Numbered from the stretch's first letter, positions 7,777-17,333 are shown. The stretch is 52,363 nucleotides of DNA from an uncultured Alphaproteobacteria bacterium (GCA_902521325.1 CABYRE010000007.1:1-52363); one strand, 5' to 3'. The notes: generated by a model from the letters alone, not told the origin. Numbers and translations: made by a program.

Positions 7777-8751
7777 ATGACTAAAAAAATTTTAGTTTTT
7801 TCAAATGGTGAAAAAATTGGAGATGGAATAATTAAATTACAACTTCTTCACGAAATTAAAACAAGACTTCCAGATTATAAATTATATTGGCTAACTAATA
7901 AGGGCAAAACTGTTTATTCAAGCACTCTCAAATTCATTGCAAGTAATTATATTGATGAGATACTTGATCAAGCAGACCTTAGTCCATTTTTTTGGAATAA
8001 AATATCTAAAAGATATAAATTGGAAAATGAATTTTTTGATTATATTTTAGATACACAAAAATCAGTAATAAGAACTATAGCATTAAAACGTATCAAGCAT
8101 AAAAATTTTATTTCTGGATCAGCTAATGGTTTTTTTTCTTCTAAAAAAATTAAAAGTAATAAGAAAAGAAAGTATTATTTAAACTATATTTTAGATTTAT
8201 TAGATTTAATAGTTGTTAAAAATACAAAAAGTGATTTTAAAATTCCTATAAGTAAAGATCTTGAAAGATTAATTAGTGATAGTTTACCAAAAGATAAAAG
8301 TTGTGTAGGTATCGCGCCTGGCGCAGGTGAAAAAAATAAGATTTGGCCTTTAGAAAACTACATCAAGCTATGTAACTATTTTGAAAGAAACAATAAGACT
8401 ATAGTTTTTTTTATTGGACCTGATGAATTATATTTAAAAGAAAAATTTAAAAATCTTTATCCTCACTCTATATTTATTGAGGATCATATTACTGGATATC
8501 AAAACATAGAAATTATTATGGCTACAACTAAATATTTACAATTAGCCATATCAAACGATAGCGGTGTTAGTCATATGTTATCAACTGGATACTGCCCATT
8601 AATTAAACTCTTTGGCCCAAAAGATTCTTCAAAATTTACACCTAAAAATCCAAATCTTTTTTCTGTATCTTCAATTGATTTTAACTCAAAAAAAATCAAC
8701 AAAATACCTGTCTCTAGAGTGATCGAAGAGATAGAAAAAGTTCTGATTTAA
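7777..8751 (+). CDS. Glycosyltransferase family 9 (heptosyltransferase-like)
   Basis: A 324-residue GT-B enzyme of the ADP-heptose:LPS heptosyltransferase family. The C-terminal half carries the family pattern: a GIAPGAGEKNKIWPLENYIKL segment (usually PG-x-x-x-x-KRWP), a central IVFFIGPDE strand and ISNDSGVSHMLSTGYCPLIKLFGPKD, the donor-binding SNDSG-x-x-H motif. It likely adds a sugar to lipopolysaccharide or another surface glycan at the inner membrane. The start chosen is ATG 7777 (MTKKILVFSNGEKIGDG); a GTG six codons earlier is possible. It stands alone rather than in a glycan cluster, so the acceptor is unknown. Confidence 0.8.
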   Translation: MTKKILVFSNGEKIGDGIIKLQLLHEIKTRLPDYKLYWLTNKGKTVYSSTLKFIASNYIDEILDQADLSPFFWNKISKRYKLENEFFDYILDTQKSVIRTIALKRIKHKNFISGSANGFFSSKKIKSNKKRKYYLNYILDLLDLIVVKNTKSDFKIPISKDLERLISDSLPKDKSCVGIAPGAGEKNKIWPLENYIKLCNYFERNNKTIVFFIGPDELYLKEKFKNLYPHSIFIEDHITGYQNIEIIMATTKYLQLAISNDSGVSHMLSTGYCPLIKLFGPKDSSKFTPKNPNLFSVSSIDFNSKKINKIPVSRVIEEIEKVLI

Positions 8752-8773
8752 AATTTCATATATTAGAAGGTAG

Positions 8774-8810
8774 ACAAGTATATTTTACATCATTACTTGT
8801 TTTATTTTAT
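8774..8810 (+). terminator. Intrinsic terminator or attenuator directly before the ABC permease start
   Basis: ACAAGTA (8774-8780) and TACTTGT (8794-8800) form a 7-bp stem, extendable to 9 with a G-U pair, followed by TTTTATTTTA. It ends only 2 bp before the permease start codon at 8813. It probably terminates the glycosyltransferase transcript but would also sit in the leader of any message made from an upstream promoter. Confidence 0.65.
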
Positions 8811-8812
8811 AT

Positions 8813-9520
8813 ATGTTCAAATTTGATAAGCTCGTATTTGGAGATGCTGGGTGGGGTGATGAATTTCTTATAGCAACACTCATGACTCTACTAGTAAGTA
8901 TTTTATCAATGGGGTTAGGTCTTTTTTTAGCAATTATTACAGTTTGGGCAAAGATAATACAAAACAGAATAACAAGATTTATTGCAAATTTTTATACAAC
9001 AGTAGTAAGAGGTGTTCCTGAATTATTAGTTATTTATCTAATTTTCTTTGGTGGCAATGCTGTTGTTATGAGTATAGCTAAAGTATTTGGATATAATAAA
9101 TATATTGAACTAAACGCACTTACAATTGCGACAATAGCCATTGCAGTAATATCAGCTACATATTCCAGTGAAGTTTTAAGAGCTTCTTACTTGGCTATAT
9201 CTAGGGGTCAAATAGAAGCTGCAAGAGCACTGGGTATGAATAAATTTAGTATTTTTTTTAAAGTTATTTCGCCTCAAGTTATAAGACATGCTTTACCGGG
9301 AATAGGGAATGTATGGCAAATAACTCTTAAAGATACTTCCCTCATTTCTGTAACTGGTCTTGTTGAAATTATGCGTCAATCTAGAATATCTTCTAATGTT
9401 GAGCATTCACCTTTAACTTTCTTAATAACAGCCGCAATATTGTATTTATGTTTAACAACAATCTCTGGCAGGGTTTTTAAAACGCTAGAAGTAAATTATT
9501 CAAAAGGATTTTCGACATGA
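8813..9520 (+). CDS. Polar amino acid ABC transporter permease (HisQ/ArtQ type)
   Basis: A 235-residue inner-membrane permease with about five helices and the inner-membrane coupling loop EAARALGMNKFSIFFKVISPQVIRHALPGIGN, which is the EAA motif contacting the ATPase. The N-terminal FGDAGWGDEFLIATLMTL and the VVRGVPELLVIY segment are typical of HisQ/ArtQ-like permeases in the His/Glu/Gln/Arg/opine family. The likely role is uptake of basic or polar amino acids. No Shine-Dalgarno is visible; the 12 bp before the ATG are the tail of a terminator-like hairpin. It overlaps the next permease by 4 bp. No ATPase or binding protein gene is near. Confidence 0.88.
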   Translation: MFKFDKLVFGDAGWGDEFLIATLMTLLVSILSMGLGLFLAIITVWAKIIQNRITRFIANFYTTVVRGVPELLVIYLIFFGGNAVVMSIAKVFGYNKYIELNALTIATIAIAVISATYSSEVLRASYLAISRGQIEAARALGMNKFSIFFKVISPQVIRHALPGIGNVWQITLKDTSLISVTGLVEIMRQSRISSNVEHSPLTFLITAAILYLCLTTISGRVFKTLEVNYSKGFST

Positions 9521-10227
9521 TTGAATTTTTAAATAGTATTCAAAATTCTCTAATTTATAAAAATTTCTTTTTGGTCCTATCTGGTTTAGATAATACAATT
9601 TTATTATTATTAATTTCATTACCACTTGGTTTTGTTTTAGCATTATTATTTGCTCTAGGAAGAGTTTCTAAAATTAAATTATTATCAAGAACAATTGCTA
9701 GCTATATTTTTGTCATTAGAGGAACGCCTTTACTTGTTCAAATATATTTAATTTATTTTGGCTTAGGTTCTGTAAAATTTATTAGAGAAAGTTTTTTATG
9801 GTACGCATTGAAAGAACCTTTTTGGTGCGGAGTAATAGCCCTTACAATTAATACCGTTGCATATGGAGCAGAAATTTTACGAGGTGGTATTCAATCAATT
9901 GAGAAAAGTCAGGTTGAATCAGGCCTATCTCTTGGGTTTGGAAAATTTTTACTTTTAAGAAAAGTTATTCTACCTATTGCTATACGAAAAGTTCTACCGT
10001 CTTACGGTAATGAATTAATACTAATGGTTAAAGCAACCTCTTTAGTTAGTCTGACAACATACATGGAAATGACTGGTATTGCGAGAAAGATTATGGCTAA
10101 AACATTTGCGCCAGTTGAAGCATTTATTGCTGCAGGAATTCTTTATCTTTTTTTAAATTTTCTAATGGTTCAATTTGTTAAATATTTAGAATGGAAATAT
10201 AATCCGCACTTAAGATTAAATAATTAA
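9517..10227 (+). CDS. Polar amino acid ABC transporter permease (HisM/ArtM type)
   Basis: A 236-residue partner permease starting in an ATGA overlap with the first one. It has the FVIRGTPLLVQIYLIYFGLG signature of the family and an EAA-like loop ESGLSLGFGKFLLLRKVILPIAIRKVLPSYGN. The two would form the heterodimeric membrane channel of one importer. The cognate ATPase (HisP-like) and periplasmic binding protein must be encoded elsewhere. Its end overlaps the convergent cytochrome gene by 4 bp. Confidence 0.88.
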   Translation: MIEFLNSIQNSLIYKNFFLVLSGLDNTILLLLISLPLGFVLALLFALGRVSKIKLLSRTIASYIFVIRGTPLLVQIYLIYFGLGSVKFIRESFLWYALKEPFWCGVIALTINTVAYGAEILRGGIQSIEKSQVESGLSLGFGKFLLLRKVILPIAIRKVLPSYGNELILMVKATSLVSLTTYMEMTGIARKIMAKTFAPVEAFIAAGILYLFLNFLMVQFVKYLEWKYNPHLRLNN

Positions 10228-10673
10228 TTTCTAAATTTTTTATGACAAATGCTACAATTTGCAGCCATTGCTTTAATAGCATCACTTATCATTTCTTTAT
10301 CTTCTAGTTCTATACTTAAAGATATCATATCGATATCATCTACAAAGTTTTGATTGTATTCATTAAATGTTTCACGATCACTCCAAATATTATCACTAGC
10401 TCCTTCTGCTTGACTTTTTTCTGGATAAAAATCTTTAAATTCAGATGCTGAGTGAAGAAGAGTTTCATTAAGTTCTAACATTTCCTCATATTGATCTGAA
10501 TTTATTAGTCTGTAAAGTTTCGATGATGTGCTTTTAATTTTTTGCATTATTGCCATTCTTTCATTAACAATCTTTTCTAACGATTTGTCTTCTAATGTTA
10601 CCTTGTGAGCTAGAACATATAAAGGAATGAATGAAATTAAAGTACTTAACGTAATTTTAAAAAGAATACCCAT
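10224..10673 (-). CDS. Cytochrome c, class II (cytochrome c' like)
   Basis: A 149-residue secreted protein with an N-terminal hydrophobic signal of about 22 residues. The haem-binding motif is near the C-terminus, CSICHKKFRN, with Cys-x2-Cys-His followed by the x-x-F-R typical of class II cytochromes c'. The rest is predicted helical, fitting a four-helix bundle. It should carry one covalent haem in the periplasm, for electron transfer or gas binding; the family does not fix the role. Its start overlaps the IolE-like gene by 17 bp, so the two are co-transcribed, an unexpected pairing. Confidence 0.8.
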   Translation of the reverse strand: MGILFKITLSTLISFIPLYVLAHKVTLEDKSLEKIVNERMAIMQKIKSTSSKLYRLINSDQYEEMLELNETLLHSASEFKDFYPEKSQAEGASDNIWSDRETFNEYNQNFVDDIDMISLSIELEDKEMISDAIKAMAANCSICHKKFRN

Positions 10674-11550
10674 TTTTTGTTATTATATTATGCAAGTAAT
10701 TATGTCCCAATTTTGCATATTCAAGAGGGTTTGCTTTCTTTGGATCTTGTTCAGCTTCAATAATTAGCCATTCCTGATATTTTGCCTCATATAATATCTT
10801 AATTAACGGATCGTAATCAATACATCCGTCACCTGGAACAGTGAAAACACCATCTAAAAAAGACTCTCTAAAACTCAAGTCATTTTTGATAGATTTTAAA
10901 AAAACATCTTTTCTAATATCTTTACAATGAACATGGTTAATTCGAGAAATGTAATTTTTTAATACTCTTTCGTAATTTGCTTCGGCAAACATTAAGTGTC
11001 CAGTGTCATAAAGTAAAAATGTATTTTGATTTGTCATATCCATAAATCGATCTACATCTTCCTCAGATTGTATAATAGTTCCCATATGCTCATGATATGA
11101 CATTGGTATTCCTTTATCTATCAGCATATCAGATAATTCACTGATTTTTTTGCAATAGCTATCCCATTCATCTTTTTCAAGTATTGGTCTTTTACTAAGA
11201 GCTTTTGATTGATCACCTTGGATTGATCCAGATACATCAGCAAAAACAAAAACATCTGCATTAATTAACTTTAATAAATTTAAATGATCTTGGAGTGCTA
11301 TCCATTCTTCTTTTACACTTCTTTCTCTAAGCATTGCGCCATACCAACCACCTGGCATTTTTAAATTAAATTTTTCTAAAAGAAATTTTGTTATTCCAGG
11401 GTTTCTTGGAAATTTTCCACCTAATTCAATACCTGTAAATCCAGATGAGCTAGCATCCTCTAAACATTTCTCAATAGGGGTATCACCTCCTAGCTCTGGC
11501 ATATCATCATTGCTCCATGCAATAGGCGCGATACCAAGTTTAATTTTCAT
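10657..11550 (-). CDS. iolE: Sugar phosphate isomerase/epimerase, probable myo-inosose-2 dehydratase
   Basis: A 297-residue TIM-barrel protein of the AP-endonuclease-2 (xylose isomerase-like) superfamily. The start LGIAPIAWSNDDMPELGGDTP, the PGGWYGAML segment and the metal-ligand-bearing stretches MSYHEHMGTIIQ, LLYDTGHLMFA, HVHCKDIR and EAEQDP closely follow IolE, which dehydrates 2-keto-myo-inositol. No other inositol catabolic genes (iolB, iolC, iolD, iolG) occur in the window, so either they lie elsewhere or this enzyme acts on a related keto-sugar. It is divergent from the amidotransferase gene, 43 bp away. Confidence 0.75.
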   Translation of the reverse strand: MKIKLGIAPIAWSNDDMPELGGDTPIEKCLEDASSSGFTGIELGGKFPRNPGITKFLLEKFNLKMPGGWYGAMLRERSVKEEWIALQDHLNLLKLINADVFVFADVSGSIQGDQSKALSKRPILEKDEWDSYCKKISELSDMLIDKGIPMSYHEHMGTIIQSEEDVDRFMDMTNQNTFLLYDTGHLMFAEANYERVLKNYISRINHVHCKDIRKDVFLKSIKNDLSFRESFLDGVFTVPGDGCIDYDPLIKILYEAKYQEWLIIEAEQDPKKANPLEYAKLGHNYLHNIITKNGYSF

Positions 11551-11593
11551 GAAGTTTTACATATTTCATGATAGATGAAAAATAAAGATAAAT

Positions 11594-12415
11594 ATGAACA
11601 TATTATTAGTTGATGGAAATGAAAAAGAAGCTTCTGATCGATATACAAAATTGGGTATGGATACTCAATTTCAAGTATATGAAAAAATTTTAAAAAAATA
11701 TTCTAGTTCAAATATCAATATTACAATAATTCATCCTGCAGTTCATAATAATTATCTTCCTTTAGGCATAAGTCTGGATGACTACGAAGCGGTTGCTTGG
11801 ACGGGAAGTTTGCTAAATATATATAATGAGACAAAGTCTATAATAAATCAAATAGAGCTAGCTAAAGAATTATTTAAAAGAAAAAATAAAATATTTGGAA
11901 GCTGTTGGGGGCTTCAGGTTTTAGTTACTGCTGCAGGAGGTAAAGTAAGAAAAAATCCTAATGGCCTTGAAGCAGTTTTGGCTAAAAATATTACATTAAA
12001 TCAAGATGGTTTAGTTCATCCTATGTATAAGAATAAAAAAAAATCATTTAATGCACTCTGTTGGCATTATGATGAAGCAGAAAATCTTCCAAAAGAAACA
12101 AAAGTCCTAGCTTCAAATAAGATCAGTAAATTTCAATCTATAAGTTTTGAAGCAAACCAATCAAGTGTTTGGGCAGTACAATATCATCCAGAATTTAATC
12201 CAAAATGGATGGCTGGACTTATGGAAATGAGAAGAGATATTTTGTTGGAACAAAAAGTATATGAAAATTTATCAGAATTTGAAAACGAAAAGACGATTTT
12301 GCAAAACCCTGATAATCTTAAAAAAAAAGAATTACAAATTTATGATGATGTACTTGATGAAGACATCCATTCTTTAGAAATTTCAAATTGGTTAAATCTT
12401 AATAAAAATTATTGA
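11594..12415 (+). CDS. Class I glutamine amidotransferase domain protein
   Basis: A 273-residue stand-alone glutaminase-fold protein. The triad is visible: nucleophile Cys104 in FGSCWGLQVL, and His198 with Glu200 in WAVQYHPEFNP. The layout resembles the GMP synthase-like amidotransferases (GuaA N-domain, YfeJ, gamma-glutamyl hydrolase-like proteins). It has no synthetase domain and no obvious partner next door. The C-terminal 60 residues, after the WMAGLMEMRRDILL segment, are acidic and not recognised. It may release ammonia from glutamine or hydrolyse a gamma-glutamyl compound. Its end overlaps convergent glpK by 17 bp. Confidence 0.75.
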   Translation: MNILLVDGNEKEASDRYTKLGMDTQFQVYEKILKKYSSSNINITIIHPAVHNNYLPLGISLDDYEAVAWTGSLLNIYNETKSIINQIELAKELFKRKNKIFGSCWGLQVLVTAAGGKVRKNPNGLEAVLAKNITLNQDGLVHPMYKNKKKSFNALCWHYDEAENLPKETKVLASNKISKFQSISFEANQSSVWAVQYHPEFNPKWMAGLMEMRRDILLEQKVYENLSEFENEKTILQNPDNLKKKELQIYDDVLDEDIHSLEISNWLNLNKNY

Positions 12416-13880
12416 CTACATTAATAATTGATTTCCACTTACTAATACTAGATGTTAAAATAGATTTGCTAATATTTGCGTTTACTGTTTTATCTTTTTT
12501 CCAAAATTTACTTATTTGGCTTGTATTTTTTAAATATCCAGATTGAATTGCTGCAAGATATGCTGCCCCAAGTGAAGTAGTCTCAATATTACTTGGTCTA
12601 ATAATTTTAATTTGAGAAACATTTGCTAAACTTTGCAAAAAGCTATTATTTTTGACCATACCGCCATCAACTCGTATTTCACTAATCTTTGTTTTAGAAT
12701 CTTTTTCCATACACTCAATTAATTCATAAGTTTGAAAAGATATGCTATCCATAGTTGCTTTGATGATATCTTCTTTAGATGTATTTCTAGTGATACCAAT
12801 TAATGTTCCTCTCGCATTAGGGTTCCAGTATGGTGCGCCAAGCCCTGTTAAAGCTGGAACAAAAAATAAATTTTCATCTTTATTTGCTTTTTTATACAGT
12901 TTATCAGTTTCACTAGAATCTTTTATAAATTTTAGATTATCTCGAAGCCATTGTATGGCAGAGCCTGCTACAAAAATGCTTCCTTCATAGCAAAACATTT
13001 TTTTACCATTTATTTTAAAAGCAACAGTTGTTAATAATCTATTCTTAGATAATTTAAATTTTTCTCCAATATTCATAAGAAGAAAACATCCTGTACCATA
13101 CGTACTTTTAGATTGCCCTTTTTTAAAACAAGCTTGACCAATTGTTGCTGACTGTTGGTCTCCAGCCATGCCACCAATTGGTATTGCATCACCAAATAAT
13201 TTAGTAGAACCAAAATCATATGCATTTTCAACTACAGTTGGTAAGATTTTTTTTGGAATTTTAAATAATTTTAAAATTTCATCTGACCATTTCTCTTTTT
13301 GAGAATCAAAAATCATGGTTCGTGAGGCATTTGATATATCTGTTAGGTGAGATTTCCCTTTTGTTAAGTTCCATAATAGCCAGGTATCTATTGTTCCAAA
13401 AAGTAAATTATTATTTTTTAAATTCTTATTTACTTCCCTAACGTTATCAATAATCCATTTAATTTTAGTAGCAGAAAAATAAGGATCAAGTTCTAAACCA
13501 GTTATTTTTTGAATTTTTTTATCAATCCCTTTGCTTTTTAACTTTTCACAAAGATTACCTGTTCTTCTATCTTGCCAGACTATTGCTCTATAAATTGGTT
13601 TCCCAGTTTTTTTATTCCATAAAACTGTTGTTTCTCGTTGATTGGTAATTCCAATTGAAATTATATTTTTCGCAATTAACTTATTTTTTTTTAGTATTTT
13701 TGAGATTAAATTTCTAACATCGTTCCAAATTTCTGTTGCATTATGCTCTACCCAACCTTCATTGGGAAAATATTGTTTAAATTCTTTTTGGATAAAATCA
13801 AATATTTCAAATTTTTGATCATATAGTACAATTCTTGAACTTGTTGTCCCTTGATCTATAACTAAGTAAAATTTGCTCAT
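12399..13880 (-). CDS. glpK: Glycerol kinase
   Basis: A 493-residue FGGY-family kinase that phosphorylates glycerol to glycerol 3-phosphate. Family hallmarks are present: IDQGTTSSRIVLYD at the N-terminus, ITNQRETTVLWNKKTGKPIYRAIVWQDRRT, FGTIDTWLLWNLTKG, GGMAGDQQSATIGQACFKKGQSKSTYGTGCFLLMN and VDGGMVKNNSFLQSLANV near the C-terminus. Length is typical. It lies 3 bp downstream of parE on the same strand, so may be transcribed with it. No glpD or glpF is nearby. Glycerol 3-phosphate could feed phospholipid synthesis or, with glpD elsewhere, carbon catabolism. Confidence 0.95.
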   Translation of the reverse strand: MSKFYLVIDQGTTSSRIVLYDQKFEIFDFIQKEFKQYFPNEGWVEHNATEIWNDVRNLISKILKKNKLIAKNIISIGITNQRETTVLWNKKTGKPIYRAIVWQDRRTGNLCEKLKSKGIDKKIQKITGLELDPYFSATKIKWIIDNVREVNKNLKNNNLLFGTIDTWLLWNLTKGKSHLTDISNASRTMIFDSQKEKWSDEILKLFKIPKKILPTVVENAYDFGSTKLFGDAIPIGGMAGDQQSATIGQACFKKGQSKSTYGTGCFLLMNIGEKFKLSKNRLLTTVAFKINGKKMFCYEGSIFVAGSAIQWLRDNLKFIKDSSETDKLYKKANKDENLFFVPALTGLGAPYWNPNARGTLIGITRNTSKEDIIKATMDSISFQTYELIECMEKDSKTKISEIRVDGGMVKNNSFLQSLANVSQIKIIRPSNIETTSLGAAYLAAIQSGYLKNTSQISKFWKKDKTVNANISKSILTSSISKWKSIINVVNNFY

Positions 13881-13883
13881 ATA

Positions 13884-15818
13884 TTAAACATCTAAATTTT
13901 TGATGAAATTAGCATTATTTTGAATAAATTTAAAACGTAACTCTGCTTGTTTTCCCATTAAGGTTTCAAATAAATTTTCTGTAATTTTTAAATCTTTATT
14001 TGCTTTTTCAGAGTTAATTAATATCAGTTTTCTTTTACTTTGATCCATAGTTGTCTCTTTTAATTGATCCGCAGGCATTTCACCCAATCCTTTAAATCTT
14101 GTGATATTATAATTGTCAGACTTAAATTCTTTTTCAATTAATTTATCCTTATCTTTTTCATCATATGCGTAAAAAGATTTATTTTTGTTATAAATTTTAA
14201 ATAAGGGAGGCATTGCCAGATATAGTTTATTTTCATCAATTAAACTTTTCATATATTTATAAAAAAAAGTGATAAGTAGAGTTGCAATGTGTGAACCATC
14301 CACATCAGCATCCGTCATTAGTATTATTTTCTCATATCGAAGTTTTGAAATTTCAAAATTTTTTCCGATTCCACATCCTAGCGACTGAATAAGGTTCTGT
14401 ATTTCATTATTATCAGCAATTTTAGATAACCCAACATTATACACATTTAATATTTTTCCCCTTAAAGGAAGTATTGCTTGCAATTCTCTATTTCTTGCTT
14501 GTTTAGCAGAGCCTCCAGCACTATCACCTTCAACAATAAATATTTCAGAATCTTTTATTGATTTACTCGAACAATCTACTAATTTACCTGGGAGACGATT
14601 TCTTTCTTTAATACTTTTTCTATCTAACTCTTTAATTTTTGATAAATCAGTTCTTTGAAGAGCTCTTTCAATTAAATTATCTAAAAGTATTTTTGAATTT
14701 TTCTTATTAGCGTTTAACCATAATATAAATTCTTGTTGTATTTTTGTTTCAATTTCTTTTTGTAAATTTGGCATTATTATTCTCTTTTTAGTTTGACCTT
14801 CAAAACTAGGATCATTTATAAAGATAGAAATAATAACGTTAGAGTAATCAAAAATATCACTGTGATTGATATTACTGATTTTTGAGAATTGATTTTTTTG
14901 GCCATAAAGTTTTATAGCTTTTAAAATTCCATTACGAACACCATTTTCATGAGAGCCGCCATCTGGTGTTTCAATAGTATTACAATATGACATAAAACTT
15001 GAATTTTCATTTGTATTAAATGAAATTAATGTTTCAAAATTTTCATTATCTTTAATTTTTGATTTTAATAAAAAATTTTTTTCAAATAATTTAGAGTTGT
15101 TTGCGTATTGTAATTGAAAATAATCTTCAATTCCTTTTTTATAAAAAAAACTTTTATTGTTAGGGGTTTTATCTTTTATTAATTCTTTATCAATTTCAAA
15201 GTTGATAGTTGTGCCTCCAACTAATACTGATTTCATATTTATAAAATTATATAATTTTTTTGGAATAAATTGTGTTTCTTCAAATATGCTTTCATCTGGG
15301 ATAAAAGAAATTTCTGTGCCTTTTAATTTCTTGCTACATTTTTCAATTTTGATTTTTGTCTTAACCTTTCCTTTTGAGTAATCTTGTCTATACACTTTTC
15401 CATCTTTGAATACCTGAACTTGTAATAAAGAACTTAATGCATTTACGACAGAAATTCCAACCCCGTGCAATCCACCAGAAGTTTTGTAGGCATTACTGTT
15501 AAATTTACCACCTGCGTGAAGCGTAGTTAAAACTACTTCAAGTGCTCTCTTATTTTTATATTTTGGATGAAAATCAATAGGAATACCTCTTCCATTATCT
15601 TTTATTTTTATCGAACCATCATTTTTATATTGAAAACTTATATCAGTCGCATGACCAGCTAAAACTTCATCTATACTATTATCTAGTACTTCGTTAACTA
15701 AATGATGAAGGCCATCTTGATTTGTGCTTCCAATATACATCCCCGGTCTTTTACGAACTGGTTCAAGACCCTCAAGTACTTCAATATCTTTGGCATTATA
15801 AGCAGATTTTTTAGCCAC
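13884..15818 (-). CDS. parE: DNA topoisomerase IV subunit B
   Basis: A 644-residue type IIA topoisomerase ATPase subunit. It has the GHKL ATPase motifs (EVLDNSIDEV near residue 45, DNGRGIPID, TSGGLHGVGISVVNALS), the transducer domain and the TOPRIM part with EGDSAGGSAKQARNRELQAILPLRGKILNV and the metal motif DADVDGSHI. The length of about 640 residues and the start LEPVRKRPGMYIGST-x-x-GLHHL favour ParE over GyrB, which is nearer 800 residues. It decatenates daughter chromosomes together with ParC, not in this window. Confidence 0.93.
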   Translation of the reverse strand: MAKKSAYNAKDIEVLEGLEPVRKRPGMYIGSTNQDGLHHLVNEVLDNSIDEVLAGHATDISFQYKNDGSIKIKDNGRGIPIDFHPKYKNKRALEVVLTTLHAGGKFNSNAYKTSGGLHGVGISVVNALSSLLQVQVFKDGKVYRQDYSKGKVKTKIKIEKCSKKLKGTEISFIPDESIFEETQFIPKKLYNFINMKSVLVGGTTINFEIDKELIKDKTPNNKSFFYKKGIEDYFQLQYANNSKLFEKNFLLKSKIKDNENFETLISFNTNENSSFMSYCNTIETPDGGSHENGVRNGILKAIKLYGQKNQFSKISNINHSDIFDYSNVIISIFINDPSFEGQTKKRIIMPNLQKEIETKIQQEFILWLNANKKNSKILLDNLIERALQRTDLSKIKELDRKSIKERNRLPGKLVDCSSKSIKDSEIFIVEGDSAGGSAKQARNRELQAILPLRGKILNVYNVGLSKIADNNEIQNLIQSLGCGIGKNFEISKLRYEKIILMTDADVDGSHIATLLITFFYKYMKSLIDENKLYLAMPPLFKIYNKNKSFYAYDEKDKDKLIEKEFKSDNYNITRFKGLGEMPADQLKETTMDQSKRKLILINSEKANKDLKITENLFETLMGKQAELRFKFIQNNANFIKNLDV

Positions 15819-15847
15819 AAATATTTCTTATCAAAAGTGTTGTTCTA

Positions 15848-15880
15848 AAAATATAAAAAAAACCGCCCTAAGGCGGTTTT
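15848..15880 (-). terminator. Intrinsic terminator of glnA
   Basis: The arms AAAACCGCC (15859-15867) and GGCGGTTTT (15872-15880) form a 9-bp, GC-rich stem with a 4-nt loop. Read on the minus strand, the stem is followed by a long T tract. It lies 22 bp past the glnA stop and separates glnA from parE. Confidence 0.93.
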
Positions 15881-15902
15881 CTTTATAGAGATAAGTATAA
15901 TT

Positions 15903-17333
15903 CTACACGTCGTAGTATAATTTAAACTCGTGTGGATGAGGTCTAATATTAATAGGGTCAACCTCACTCTCTTTTTTATAGCTAATATAAGTTTCAATTA
16001 CATCTTTGGTGAATACATCACCCTCTAATAAAAATGCATGATCTTTTTCAAGAGCTTCAAGAGATTCAGCTAAAGATCCAGGTGTAGATTGAATTTTAGA
16101 CAAAACTTCATCGCTAGCAGCGTAAAGATTTATATCTGTTGGATCACCAGGATTAATTTTATTTTTAATTCCATCTAATCCTGCCATTAACATAGCTGAA
16201 AATGCTAGGTATGGGTTTGCACTTGGATCTGGGCATCTAAATTCCATTCTTTTAGCCTTAGGGCTTTGAGAATAAGCAGGAATTCTCACAGATGCAGTTC
16301 TATTTCTTTGAGAGTAAACAATGTTCACTGGAGCCTCAAAGCCTGGGACTAATCTTTTATAAGAATTAGTAGTAGGAGCACAAAAAGCTAAAAGAGCTGG
16401 TGCATGTTTAAGTATACCTCCAATATAATTTAGAGCTAAATCACTTAAGTTAGCATAGTTGCCCTCTTTATACATTAATGTGTCACCGTCTTTCCAAACA
16501 CTTTGATGCACGTGCATACCTGAACCATTATCTTCAAATAAAGGTTTAGGCATAAATGTTGCGGTCATTCCATGTTGTCTCGCAACATTTTTAACAACAT
16601 ACTTATATTTCATCATATCATCGGCCATCTTTAACAGTGGTGAAAATTCTAAATCAATTTCACACTGTCCTCCTGTTGCAACTTCATGGTGATGTGCTTC
16701 AACAGTAAGACCAATGTCTTGCATAGTCATTACCATTTCAGTTCTTACATCCTGAAGTGTATCTACTGGAGGTAGAGGAAAATAACCTTCTTTATGTCTA
16801 GGTTTATGACCTAGGTTTGGATTTTCATCAGCACCACTATTCCAAGTACCTTCAACTGAGTCTACTTCATGGAATGCAAAATTTGATCCTGAATCAAATT
16901 GAACATTGTTAAATACAAAAAACTCTGCTTCTGGTCCAAAAAATGCTGTATCGCCAATACCTGATGATTTCAAATAGGCTTCAGCTTTTTTAGCAATATT
17001 TCTTGGATCACGACTATAATCAACCAAAGTTACAGGATCTTTAATATTACAATGCAATGCTAGAGTTTTTTCTGAAAAAAATGGATCAATGTATGCAGTC
17101 GTTGCATCTGGCAAAACAATCATATCACTGTCTTGAATTTCTTGGAAACCTCTTACTGAAGATCCATCAAAACCAAGTCCATCAGAAAATATATCTTCAT
17201 CTAAAAATTTAATTGGTATTGTAAAATGTTGAGTTGTTCCTGGTATATCAGTAAAGCGCATATCAACCATCTTAATGTCCATATCTTTAATTTCAGACAT
17301 TAAATCTTTTGGAGTCGAGCTTTTTAATTTCAT
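15903..17333 (-). CDS. glnA: Glutamine synthetase, type I
   Basis: A 476-residue GS-I enzyme that makes glutamine from glutamate, ammonia and ATP in the cytoplasm. Visible motifs include [28 protein letters not shown], the metal-binding [27 protein letters not shown], and [27 protein letters not shown]. The NLY segment with Tyr404 corresponds to the adenylylation site (Tyr397 in E. coli), so GlnE-type modification remains possible. AAGGAG lies 6 bp before the ATG, an unusually good ribosome binding site for this genome. The 5' leader carries tandem glutamine riboswitches, so expression is probably limited by glutamine directly. It is terminated by a strong hairpin. Confidence 0.98.
   Translation of the reverse strand: MKLKSSTPKDLMSEIKDMDIKMVDMRFTDIPGTTQHFTIPIKFLDEDIFSDGLGFDGSSVRGFQEIQDSDMIVLPDATTAYIDPFFSEKTLALHCNIKDPVTLVDYSRDPRNIAKKAEAYLKSSGIGDTAFFGPEAEFFVFNNVQFDSGSNFAFHEVDSVEGTWNSGADENPNLGHKPRHKEGYFPLPPVDTLQDVRTEMVMTMQDIGLTVEAHHHEVATGGQCEIDLEFSPLLKMADDMMKYKYVVKNVARQHGMTATFMPKPLFEDNGSGMHVHQSVWKDGDTLMYKEGNYANLSDLALNYIGGILKHAPALLAFCAPTTNSYKRLVPGFEAPVNIVYSQRNRTASVRIPAYSQSPKAKRMEFRCPDPSANPYLAFSAMLMAGLDGIKNKINPGDPTDINLYAASDEVLSKIQSTPGSLAESLEALEKDHAFLLEGDVFTKDVIETYISYKKESEVDPINIRPHPHEFKLYYDV

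Noticed and set aside
11564..11580. TTTCAT/ATGAAA palindrome between the iolE-like gene and the amidotransferase
   Set aside because: Six A/T-rich pairs can easily arise by chance here; no known operator matches. Noted only as a possible site in a divergent promoter.
12742..12990. Plus-strand open frame within glpK
   Set aside because: It is antisense to well-conserved glycerol kinase motifs and has no family resemblance.
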